Made by a program: the position numbers and the translations under genes. Below are positions 27,521 through 36,015 of a DNA stretch of 64,000 nucleotides, piece by piece. Source of the DNA: Candidatus Hydrogenedentota bacterium. GTDB lineage: Bacteria > Hydrogenedentota > Hydrogenedentia > Hydrogenedentales > SLHB01. The notes below the pieces were generated by a model. It did no database searches, was not told the DNA's origin, and saw only the letters and a list, made by a program, of their open reading frames with translations. Location of the stretch: positions 9,575-73,574 of the forward strand of contig DAOLNV010000009.1 in NCBI GenBank assembly GCA_035416745.1, read 5' to 3'. Every line of letters begins with the position of its first letter. Within the stretch, counting starts at the first letter, position 1.

Positions 27521-27757
27521 AACGGACAACGAAAGGCTGTGCCGTCACAACGTCTTGCGTACGTTTGCGGACGGCGGCTTCTTGTATTGCGCCTCGCATT
27601 TCGTTCAGGATTGTCGTTCACTCGACGAACTGACGTTCGCATATGATGCGGTGTGCCGTCCGGTTCGAGAACCGTACGGGGCCCGCTGGTAACTGGGTGA
27701 TGCGGCTGCACAGCCGGCGGAACCCGTGGCTCTGGACTCTTCAGGAGGGTGTACGTC

Positions 27758-30025
27758 ATGATCTTGGCCATTCTAAGCGCTGTGTTGCTGCACGCCGTCG
27801 AGCTTCCCGCGGGTAGCGCGCCCGAGCCGGTGGTGTTCGACCATTTCCCGAGCAGGCTTCACGCCTGCGTATGGCGCAACTGGACGCTTGTGCCGATGGA
27901 AACGCTTGCGAAGGCAACCGGTGCGGAAACCGCGGAACTCCTCGATATGGGCAGGGCAATGGGTCTCGAGGGGCCGCCGGAAATCACGTACGATCAGCAG
28001 CGCCGGTCCTATATCACGGTGATCCGCCGGAACTGGCATCTTATGCCCTACGAGCAACTGCTCGAGCTGCTCGGGTGGACCAGTGAGGAAATGGCGTATA
28101 CCCTGCGCGAAGACGATTTCCTTTTCATCAAACTCGGCAGTCTGAAACCCAAATGCGAACCGGTCCGGTATGAAGAGCGCACGCCGCAGGTTCGCGAGGC
28201 CGAAGCCCGCATCGCCGGGTGGGTAAAAGAGGCATTCCCGGAAGGTGCCGGCATCCCGGAAGAACCGTTGTTCGCATTCGTGGAACGCCTCTCCCAAATG
28301 CCCCAAAAACGGCGTGAGACGCCCCGCGAGAGCCAGTTCAACCCGCGCTACGGACCGTCCTATTTCGCCCTTTACGGCGACCCCCTGTTGGAGGACGACC
28401 CGGAGAAAGGCTCCTTCCCGAACGGTTACCTCGCACGTCTGGCGGATTCCGGAGTGAACGGCGTCTGGATGCAGGCCGTGCTATACAAGCTGACGCCCTT
28501 TCCCTGGGATGAATCGTTGAGTGAACACTATGAGAGGCGCCTCGAGAACTTGAGGGCACTGGTAGCCCGCGCAAAAACGCAGGGTATCGGCATCTATCTC
28601 TATCTGAACGAACCCCGAGCCATGCCCGTGGCGTTTTTCGAAGAACATCCGGATATGAAAGGCGTGGTCGAGGGGGACTACGCGGCCATGTGCACGAGCG
28701 CCGGCGAAGTCCGCGACTACATCCGGGGGGCGGTGGAACGCATCGCCCGCGAGGTGCCCGATCTGGGCGGATTCTTCACCATCTCGGCGTCCGAGAATCT
28801 CACGAATTGTTGGTCTCACCACCAAGGGCAGAATTGCCCCCGTTGCGGCAAGCGCGCGCCGGAAGAGGTGATCGCGGAATTGCATGCGACCATCCGTGAA
28901 GGCATCCAGCGCAGCGGGTCTAACATCCAGCTCATCGCATGGGATTGGGGCTGGCAAGACCCGTGGGTCGAGGGTATCGTGCAACGGCTTCCTCAGGACG
29001 TCGCGCTCATGAGCGTGAGCGAATGGAGCATACCAGTGAAGCGCGGGGGCGTCGATAGTATCGTGGCCGAGTATTCGATTTCGACGATCGGGCCCGGACC
29101 GCGGGCCACCCGCCACTGGGGATTCGCGAAAGCGCACGGCCTGAAAACCCTGGCAAAAATCCAGACCAACAACACGTGGGAGTTGTCGCCGGTGCCGTAC
29201 ATTCCAGCGGTGGCGAACGTCGCACAGCACGGCGCCAACCTGCGGGAAACCGGCGTGGACGGCCTGATGCTCAGCTGGACACTCGGAGGATTCCCCTCGC
29301 CGAACCTCGAGGTAATCGCCGAATTGGGCGCTGACCGTAACCTGAGCGTGGACGGCGCGCTGCTGAAAGTGGCGCGCAATCGGGCGGGCGAGGTCCTCGC
29401 CCCCACGCTGGTCGAGGCATGGAAGGCCTTCAGCGTTGCGTTCGGCGAATATCCATACAACGGCGGTCTGGTATACAGCGCACCCGTGCAGATGGGCCCG
29501 GCGAATCTGCTCTTCGCCCAGCCTACCGGCTACGCGGCCACCATGGTGGGGATTCCCTACGACGACTTGCAGCGCTGGCGCGCGGTGTTTCCGGCCGACG
29601 TGTTCGCGCACCAGTTTGAAAAGATGGCCCAAGGCTTCCAAGAAGCGATCGGCAAGGTGCGCACAACGCTTCAGAGCGCGGAAGTCTCCGCCGAAGAGCG
29701 GGCCACGGTCGAGGAGGAGATGCGCGTGGCTGAAGTCTGCGCCATCCACTTCCAAAGCGTCGCCAACCAAGCTCGTTTCGTCATGCAACGGGACGCGCTC
29801 AACAACGACCCCGCCGCGGATGCGGCGCACCAGTACGTCGCGGCCTTGAACAGCCTTCTGGATAGCGAGATCGCCCTTGCCCAGAGAATGTATGCGCTCC
29901 AATCGCAGGATTCGCGGTTCGGCTTTGAAGCGTCGAATCACTACTTCTATGTGCCGACGGATCTGGTGGAAAAGGTCATCAATTGCCGCAGTCTGCGGGA
30001 GGGGTGGCTCGCGAAGAAGCAGTAG
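27758..30025 (+). CDS. Exported glycoside hydrolase-like protein of unknown family
   Basis: This 755-aa protein starts with ATG at 27758, nine bases after AGGAGG; an in-frame GTG at 27749 is part of that site. A signal-like segment (MILAILSAVLLHAVELPAGS) precedes a helical N-terminal region (to about 170). A TIM-barrel-like core follows with IYLYLNEPRAMP, GGFFTISASENLTNCWSHH, a CPRCGKRAP cysteine pair, and IAWDWGWQDPW, resembling chitobiase/alpha-glucuronidase-like barrels. The last 200 residues are helical. I cannot name a CAZy family. It is followed after 37 bp by the MttB homologue, with which it probably forms an operon. The 27521-27757 leader contains several small hairpins, including CGGTT CGAG AACCG. 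Confidence 0.75.
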   Translation: MILAILSAVLLHAVELPAGSAPEPVVFDHFPSRLHACVWRNWTLVPMETLAKATGAETAELLDMGRAMGLEGPPEITYDQQRRSYITVIRRNWHLMPYEQLLELLGWTSEEMAYTLREDDFLFIKLGSLKPKCEPVRYEERTPQVREAEARIAGWVKEAFPEGAGIPEEPLFAFVERLSQMPQKRRETPRESQFNPRYGPSYFALYGDPLLEDDPEKGSFPNGYLARLADSGVNGVWMQAVLYKLTPFPWDESLSEHYERRLENLRALVARAKTQGIGIYLYLNEPRAMPVAFFEEHPDMKGVVEGDYAAMCTSAGEVRDYIRGAVERIAREVPDLGGFFTISASENLTNCWSHHQGQNCPRCGKRAPEEVIAELHATIREGIQRSGSNIQLIAWDWGWQDPWVEGIVQRLPQDVALMSVSEWSIPVKRGGVDSIVAEYSISTIGPGPRATRHWGFAKAHGLKTLAKIQTNNTWELSPVPYIPAVANVAQHGANLRETGVDGLMLSWTLGGFPSPNLEVIAELGADRNLSVDGALLKVARNRAGEVLAPTLVEAWKAFSVAFGEYPYNGGLVYSAPVQMGPANLLFAQPTGYAATMVGIPYDDLQRWRAVFPADVFAHQFEKMAQGFQEAIGKVRTTLQSAEVSAEERATVEEEMRVAEVCAIHFQSVANQARFVMQRDALNNDPAADAAHQYVAALNSLLDSEIALAQRMYALQSQDSRFGFEASNHYFYVPTDLVEKVINCRSLREGWLAKKQ

Positions 30026-30062
30026 GCCAGGTGAGATAGCAGAAACTTTCCGGAGAGCGCCT

Positions 30063-31499
30063 ATGCGGCTGGCAGCGCTGAAAGTATTGTCGGAAAACGA
30101 GATCAGGGCGATTCATGACGCGACCCTCGACATTCTCGAGAATTGCGGCGTCGAGGTGAATAGCGCACGCATGCTCGACACGCTGGCGAAGCACGGCGCC
30201 GAGGTCGACGAATCGCGGCGCGTGGCATGCCTTCCCCGCGCAATGGTCGAGGAGGCCGTAGACCAGGCGCCGGAGCGAATCGAGGTATTCGACCGAGAGG
30301 GCCGCCCGGCGTTCGTGCTGGGCGAGGGGCCTCCGAAAATCGCCGCCGGTCACAACGCTGTGTTCTGGGTGGATTCAGAAACGGGCGTCACACGGCCCTC
30401 GACGGTTGCCGATGTCGAACAATTTGCCCGGCTCTGCGAAGAACTTCCCGCCATCGACATGCTCGGAATCCCCGTGATGCCGCAAGATGCTCCGAGCCCC
30501 GAACATACTCTGCTGTACGGCGTGAAGGCGTGCATCGAGAACAGCAAGAAGCCCATCTTCTTCTCGACCGACCGCCCCAGCATCAACGGCGGCGTCATCG
30601 AGCTGCTGCGAAACGCGTTCAACGGCGACCTGCGGCGAAAGGCATACGGCATCAGCCAGCTGTCGCCCACAAGCCCGCTGTTCTGGGAAGAAAACGTTCT
30701 CGAAGCCCTCGCCCAGACCGTGCTGGCGAATGTGCCCCTCGCCATCCTGCCCGAACCCAATGCAGGAGTCTCCGCACCTTATACGCTGGCGGGACTACTG
30801 ACCATGAACAACGCCGAATGCCTGTCTGGAGTGGTCATGACCCAGCTTCTGAAACCCGGCGCGCCCATACTCTACGCCAATTCGTGGACCACAACGGACA
30901 TGCGCAAAGGCTATGCGCTCGTGGGGTCCTGCGAAACGACCATCTGCAAAATCGCCGGCACCCAATTGGGCAAATACTACGGGCTGCCAACGCATACCAC
31001 GGCGCCCAACTCAGACAACCACGCCCACGACGAGCAGAGTGCGTGGGAAAAGGCGCTGGGCCTGTTTTGCGCCGCGGGCGCCGGCAACGACCTGCTCGTG
31101 AACTGCGGCATGTTCGCGACCGGAATGACCTGCAGCCACGAACAGCTGATCATGGACGAAGAGATGGCTGCCATCAGCCAGCGGCTCGTGCAAGGGATCG
31201 AAGTTTCGGAAGACACGATTGCGGCCCAAGTCATTAAGGAAGTAGGCCCTCACGGCCCCAGTTATCTGACAGCCTTGCACACCCTCGAACATCTTCACGG
31301 CGATGAATACGTCGAGCCGCGGGTGTCCGTGCGAGGCCCGAAGGCATTGTGGGACGCCGCCGGCGCTAAAGATACGTATCAGTTGGCCCGGGAAAAGGCG
31401 GCCCAATACGCTCAACGTCCGCCATCCGTGCCCCTGGACGAAACGAGGCAGCGCGCACTGGCCGATATCCTGGCTGGATTCGAGTCTGGCAAGCCATGA
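30063..31499 (+). CDS. MttB-family (trimethylamine methyltransferase-like) protein without pyrrolysine
   Basis: This 478-aa protein starts at 30063 after CCGGAGAG. It covers the MttB barrel from LSENEIRAIHDATLDILENCG through the C-terminal HTTAPNSDNHAHDEQSAWEK and LLVNCGMFATGMTCSHEQL. The frame has no internal amber codon, so it belongs to the non-pyrrolysine branch that includes glycine-betaine methyltransferase (MtgB). Those enzymes demethylate quaternary amines onto a cognate corrinoid protein. No corrinoid protein, activase or methyltransferase II is encoded nearby. Instead it is flanked by two glycosidase-like genes, which makes the substrate unclear. Family assignment is strong; the reaction is inference. 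Confidence 0.88.
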   Translation: MRLAALKVLSENEIRAIHDATLDILENCGVEVNSARMLDTLAKHGAEVDESRRVACLPRAMVEEAVDQAPERIEVFDREGRPAFVLGEGPPKIAAGHNAVFWVDSETGVTRPSTVADVEQFARLCEELPAIDMLGIPVMPQDAPSPEHTLLYGVKACIENSKKPIFFSTDRPSINGGVIELLRNAFNGDLRRKAYGISQLSPTSPLFWEENVLEALAQTVLANVPLAILPEPNAGVSAPYTLAGLLTMNNAECLSGVVMTQLLKPGAPILYANSWTTTDMRKGYALVGSCETTICKIAGTQLGKYYGLPTHTTAPNSDNHAHDEQSAWEKALGLFCAAGAGNDLLVNCGMFATGMTCSHEQLIMDEEMAAISQRLVQGIEVSEDTIAAQVIKEVGPHGPSYLTALHTLEHLHGDEYVEPRVSVRGPKALWDAAGAKDTYQLAREKAAQYAQRPPSVPLDETRQRALADILAGFESGKP

Positions 31500-31550
31500 T
31501 GGCCATGTTCCTGGAAATTGCCTGACTCAATATCACGGGAGTCACATTGG

Positions 31551-34500
31551 ATGTACGCCAATGCCATAGACATCGCCGCATTTGCCCTCCCCAACACGCC
31601 GCCGAATGAAATCTGGTTCGAAGAACCGCAGAACATCGGGTCCATCGAGATTGAGTTCGCCACGCGCAGCCCGCAGGTCGCCGCCATTTCCTATTGGCGA
31701 AAGACGTGGCCAGACGTCAACCCCGAACGGATAGTTGACGATTCGGACCCCGCTGCCGCCGGATGGCTTCCTCAGGACGATTGGTTCAACGGTTTCTGGC
31801 AATCGGCCTCGATAGGGCTCCAGCGGGAGGGCCATCGCAGGCTGATAGTCACGTTCCATCCCCTTCAAACCGAGTTTCCAGGATGCAAAACAGACGGCGT
31901 GTGCTACCGCCGCACTCTGGGTCTGCGTATCGAAATACCTGACGACAGCGTGATCGAGCACGTGGCCGTGTTCACGATGCAAGAAGCCCAACCTCTCCGG
32001 CTTCGTGTAACGCTTGATGCCGGGCGCCCTACGCCCTCCCGGTCCGTTCGGCTCGAGGGATACTTTGCGGTGGTCGGCGCGGTACAGACCGGTCTTGGCC
32101 TCCAGCGCATGGACGACCGCCTGGAGACTACAGGAAAAGGCGAGCGCAGTTTTACCGCGGCGCTCCGGTACCCCGCGTATACCCTTGGCGCCTCGTGCCC
32201 CTTGCTGACGCTTATCCTTGAAAACAACCGTTTCACCATCTCATTGCAGGACCTGGAATGGGAGCCCGTCTGGTGCGAGCACCTGGGCATCTTGATCGTG
32301 GCCCTCGACGAAATGGACCCTGACGGGAGCACGCTCGAATCGTACCAGGCGCGGCATTGCCGCGAGTCCACGCTTGCGAATCGCGTCAAGGCGCATAAAG
32401 AGCAATCCCTCGCGGGAGCGATGAACGGCCAGCCTCGCCCGCACAGCGGCAATTATGCCATCGGTTGCACGCATGCGCGCCAGAACTTCCGCATCGAACC
32501 CAACGGCGACATCGTGTTGTGCTCGCCGGCCGTGACGCGCGTCCCGGGGCGCGACACGCCGCGCGCCAAACACAAAAATGCCGCGCGGTTCTTTTTCGGC
32601 CTCGAGAGGTGGTCGCATACAGCGCGATATCCGGACCCCGACCCCGTTCTCGCATACAACATCGAGGTCCGCAAAGGCGGCATGACCCTTTCGCAGAAGA
32701 GCATCGCTATACCCCTGAAAGGCTCGATCCAGAACGAAGCGTGGGCCAGCGACGACCCCATGGTGGCGTTGCTTCGGTTTCGCTTCGAAAACAGGGGAGA
32801 GACGCCGTTGACGGCCAGGCTCCCCATTCGCTATTCCGACGATTCGTTCCGTACGGAGAACCGGTACCGAAGCGGCGGCTCCGAATCAGCAGACGATCTT
32901 GTGCCTCGCAGTCCCTTGAACGTGCTCATCCTGGATGGAAAACGGGTCTACAGCCACTGGGAAGGCGTCCCTGCGTTCAGATGCCTCTTGGACACATCGA
33001 TGACTGCCGCGGCTGGCGGCGAAACCGTCGAACTGTCGCAGGAACTGGCCCCGGGCGAGTCGTGCGTGGCCGTGGTGAAGGTCCCCTACGTTGCATTAGA
33101 CACCGAGGAGGAATTGGCTGCTCTGGAGTCCGTGGCGTTCGAGCAGAGCTACGCGGATGTGCGTGCGTACTGGGCCCGCAAGGCCGGCCAAGGCGCAACG
33201 GTGCGCACCCCTGAGCCCCAGCTGGAATCGCTTCACCGGTCCCACCCCTGCCATGTATACATCACCGATTTCGAGATGCCCGGCGGCAGCGGTCTCGTAA
33301 ACACGTCGGTAGGAACCGCAACGTACGGCAACTTCACCAACGAATCCTGCATGATCGTGCACGACCTCGACCAGCGCGGCCTGCACGACGAGGCCCGCCG
33401 CAGGCTGATGCTCTGGGTAGAATACCAGGGAACAGCCGAACAGCCGGGCAACTTCACCGATTATCAGGGCATGTTCTACGGCGCGGGAGGGTTCGAGTCG
33501 GGCGCCTATAACCAGCACCACGGCTGGGTGCTGTGGTGCCTCGCCGAACATTTCTTCCTCACCCGCGATGCCGAGTGGTACCGAAGCGTGGCGGATGCCG
33601 CGGTCGCGGGAGCGGATTGGGTGTTCCGGCAACGCAAGAACACCATGAAACCCCTCCCTCATTCGCGCGGTTGGGAACACGGATTCCTCCCCGCGGGAAG
33701 TCTCGAGGACGTCGAGGATTTCCACTACTGGCTCTCGACGAATGCGCTCACCTGGCGTGGAGTGGAGTGGACCGCGCGCGCATTGGAACGCATCGGGCAC
33801 CCCGAGGCATACCGGGTACGCAACGAAGCCGGCGCCTACAAGAGCGACCTCATCGAAGGTTTCGAAACCATGCGCCAATACGCGCCTCTGGTACGCCTGC
33901 GCGACGGCCGCTGGATCCCCCACTATCCCAGCCGGTTGTACCGCCGTGGACGCGACTTCGGCTGGATCAGGGAGACGCTCGAGGGCTCGATATACCTTTT
34001 GCTCTCCGGCCTCTATCCCTCCGGCGGGACAGAGGCGGATTGGATACTTGACGACTACCAGGACAACCGGTACCCGGAACCGCCCTGCGGCTATCTCATT
34101 CCCCATTTCGAACAAACCTGGTTTGACCGGGCGGGATTCTCGATCCAGCCGAACCTCCTGGCGGGCCTGATGCCTTACCTCGAGCGCGACGAGCCCGAGG
34201 TCTACCTCTGGATGTTCTATAACGCGTGGGCGGCCTGCCATCGCGAAGAACTCAACGCCATGGTCGAGCACCCTCTCCCCTTCCTGGGCTTCTCGAACGC
34301 CGCGAACTTCAAAACCAGCGACCAGGCCAATGCGATGACGTGGCTGCGCTACATGTTCGTGTACGGCGCGCACAATCTGCTTCATCTCGGCCGGGCGATC
34401 CCGAGGGCGTGGTTTGCCCAGCCCGAACCGTTTGAAGCGCGCGGTGTGGCCACCTATTTCGGCACGGTGGGAGTCCGGTTCACGCCGTCAGCAGAACGAG

Positions 34501-34703
34501 ACGTGCTGGCTGCAACGGCTTTCCTCGATCTCGACGAGTCCCCCGCCCGGCTCCTGCTCCGATTCCGGCATCCCGGGAAGAAACCTATTGCAGAGGTGCT
34601 GGTCGACGGCGCGCTGCATCCGGCGTTCAACGCGGAAAGCGGCGATATCGACCTGACAGGCAAATCCGGCGTCGTCGAGGTTGAAGCCCGTTACGGCAAA
34701 TGA
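31551..34703 (+). CDS. Large protein with C-terminal (alpha/alpha)6-barrel, glycosidase-like
   Basis: This 1050-aa protein starts with ATG at 31551 (GGGAG upstream); a TTG at 31518 is also in frame but less likely. I see no signal peptide. The N-terminal 560 residues are beta-rich with jelly-roll character. From about 570 a helical toroid begins, with aromatic/acid motifs such as GTATYGNFTNESCMIVHDLD, QHHGWVLWCLAEHFFLTRD, RGWEHGFLPAG and FHYWLSTNALTWRGVEW, similar in style to rhamnosidase, beta-L-arabinofuranosidase and other six-hairpin glycosidases. A beta-sandwich ends the protein. It lies 51 bp after the MttB homologue. I cannot assign a named family. Confidence 0.72.
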   Translation: MYANAIDIAAFALPNTPPNEIWFEEPQNIGSIEIEFATRSPQVAAISYWRKTWPDVNPERIVDDSDPAAAGWLPQDDWFNGFWQSASIGLQREGHRRLIVTFHPLQTEFPGCKTDGVCYRRTLGLRIEIPDDSVIEHVAVFTMQEAQPLRLRVTLDAGRPTPSRSVRLEGYFAVVGAVQTGLGLQRMDDRLETTGKGERSFTAALRYPAYTLGASCPLLTLILENNRFTISLQDLEWEPVWCEHLGILIVALDEMDPDGSTLESYQARHCRESTLANRVKAHKEQSLAGAMNGQPRPHSGNYAIGCTHARQNFRIEPNGDIVLCSPAVTRVPGRDTPRAKHKNAARFFFGLERWSHTARYPDPDPVLAYNIEVRKGGMTLSQKSIAIPLKGSIQNEAWASDDPMVALLRFRFENRGETPLTARLPIRYSDDSFRTENRYRSGGSESADDLVPRSPLNVLILDGKRVYSHWEGVPAFRCLLDTSMTAAAGGETVELSQELAPGESCVAVVKVPYVALDTEEELAALESVAFEQSYADVRAYWARKAGQGATVRTPEPQLESLHRSHPCHVYITDFEMPGGSGLVNTSVGTATYGNFTNESCMIVHDLDQRGLHDEARRRLMLWVEYQGTAEQPGNFTDYQGMFYGAGGFESGAYNQHHGWVLWCLAEHFFLTRDAEWYRSVADAAVAGADWVFRQRKNTMKPLPHSRGWEHGFLPAGSLEDVEDFHYWLSTNALTWRGVEWTARALERIGHPEAYRVRNEAGAYKSDLIEGFETMRQYAPLVRLRDGRWIPHYPSRLYRRGRDFGWIRETLEGSIYLLLSGLYPSGGTEADWILDDYQDNRYPEPPCGYLIPHFEQTWFDRAGFSIQPNLLAGLMPYLERDEPEVYLWMFYNAWAACHREELNAMVEHPLPFLGFSNAANFKTSDQANAMTWLRYMFVYGAHNLLHLGRAIPRAWFAQPEPFEARGVATYFGTVGVRFTPSAERDVLAATAFLDLDESPARLLLRFRHPGKKPIAEVLVDGALHPAFNAESGDIDLTGKSGVVEVEARYGK

Positions 34704-34721
34704 CCACGCCCCCTGCCCTCG

Positions 34722-36011
34722 TCACGCGTAATGGCGAATGGTCGCGCGGAGAGCGTCCAATTCCCGGTGGACCTTGTCGAGGGTCTGCATCCCTGTCTTG
34801 AACAGGCACAGGCGCTTCCTGTACTCCTCGACATTTGGGCAATCGCCTTCCCGGTAGGCTTTCACGCTGCCTTTGTACCGGGGATCGAAATTAGGCGCCC
34901 GGTCCCGGGCTCCGTAGAAATTCAGGTTTTGAAACACGGGCTCGAGGTGCACGGGCGTCCACAACCCGTAGAGGCCGTCCCCGCCCTTTTCGATATAGGT
35001 CTTGCGGAAATGGCGCCAGTCCACCCCCAGCTTCTTCTCGTCCAGTTTGCACGTGTAACACCAATAGGAGTGCACGCAGTCCGCGGGCGCATACGGAGGC
35101 ACGAGCCACTCGCATTTTTCGCCCCGGATAACGCTCTCGTACTGCCCGGCGATGTACATCCGGGCGGCCACAAGATAGTCGAGACGTTCGAGCTGTCCAA
35201 GAGCAAGGGCGGCCTGGGGCGCGGACATGCGGAAGTTGTAGCCCATCGCATCGTGCCGGCAGTAGCTCCAATCCTGGCGCACGTCTCGCGGAACCATGGT
35301 CGACCCCGGCTTGGCGTCCACGGCGGCATAACCCACGACAGCGGCCTTTCGGATGCGCCGAGCATAGTTCTCATCGCTGGTAATCACCATGCCGCCATCC
35401 CCGCCGCTGGTCATGTGTTTCGACGCCTGAAAGCTGAAACTGGCGGCACGGCCGATTGTGCCAACCAGCTTGCCTTTGTATTCACCCAGGAAGCATTGCG
35501 CATTATCTTCAATAACCGTAAGAGCATACGTACGCGCAAGGCCCATGAGCGGGTCGTAATCCGGAGCCAGGCCGAATACGCTCACCGGGATGATGGCCTT
35601 CGTGTGTTCGCTGATTTTGCGCTTCACGTCGTTCGGCTCGATCGTGAAACGGTCGGGGTCGCAGTCAGCGAACACCACCACCGCGCCGCATTGCACCACA
35701 ACAAACGCCGTCGAAGCCATGGTGCTCGCAGGCACAATGACCTCGTCCCCGGGACCCACCCCCGCCGCCAGCAGACACGACTGCATCGTGCCCGTCCCCG
35801 AATTGTGGGTGATGGCGAATGGGACTCCGAACTTTCGGGCGAAAGCTTCCTCGAGACGTCTCAGCATCCCAGCGGATTCGCCCTTGTTGCTGAATCCCGA
35901 ATCGAGGATCTCAGCCATATAACGCCGTTCCGCGTCACCAACGCGGTTCGCGGGCAACCCGCCAAACAAGTCCCCGGCGCTGTGGCTGGCAAGTATCTCG
36001 CGCGGCGTCAT
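34722..36011 (-). CDS. DegT/DnrJ/EryC1/StrS family aminotransferase, second copy
   Basis: This 429-aa fold-type I PLP enzyme has FAITHNSGTGTMQSCLLAAG (phosphate loop, about 66-85), VIEDNAQCFLGEY and the catalytic lysine (about K198) in SFSFQASKHMTSGGDGG. It differs clearly from the copy at 5136-6401: the loop before the lysine reads FQASKHM rather than LQQYKVI, so the two probably use different keto-sugars. The start at 36011 lies 4 bp after the stop of the upstream glycosidase-like gene. The two are presumably one transcript although one product is cytosolic and the other exported. Confidence 0.87.
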   Translation of the reverse strand: MTPREILASHSAGDLFGGLPANRVGDAERRYMAEILDSGFSNKGESAGMLRRLEEAFARKFGVPFAITHNSGTGTMQSCLLAAGVGPGDEVIVPASTMASTAFVVVQCGAVVVFADCDPDRFTIEPNDVKRKISEHTKAIIPVSVFGLAPDYDPLMGLARTYALTVIEDNAQCFLGEYKGKLVGTIGRAASFSFQASKHMTSGGDGGMVITSDENYARRIRKAAVVGYAAVDAKPGSTMVPRDVRQDWSYCRHDAMGYNFRMSAPQAALALGQLERLDYLVAARMYIAGQYESVIRGEKCEWLVPPYAPADCVHSYWCYTCKLDEKKLGVDWRHFRKTYIEKGGDGLYGLWTPVHLEPVFQNLNFYGARDRAPNFDPRYKGSVKAYREGDCPNVEEYRKRLCLFKTGMQTLDKVHRELDALRATIRHYA

Positions 36012-36015
36012 GGCG

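Noticed and set aside
27655..27680. tRNA T-arm-like sequence (GGTTCGAG)
   Set aside because: No acceptor, D or anticodon arm can be folded around it; it is a plain palindrome.
28481..29941. Long minus-strand open frame (486 aa) opposite the 755-aa glycosidase-like gene
   Set aside because: Antisense shadow of a GC-rich gene: no ribosome binding site, no domain, and the plus strand has signal peptide and enzyme motifs. The same holds for long antisense frames at 3538-4740, 4974-6062, 20484-21704, 33096-34385, 34731-36065 and 50815-52098.
30063..31499. True pyrrolysine-containing trimethylamine methyltransferase
   Set aside because: There is no in-frame amber codon in the gene and no pyrrolysine genes in the window.
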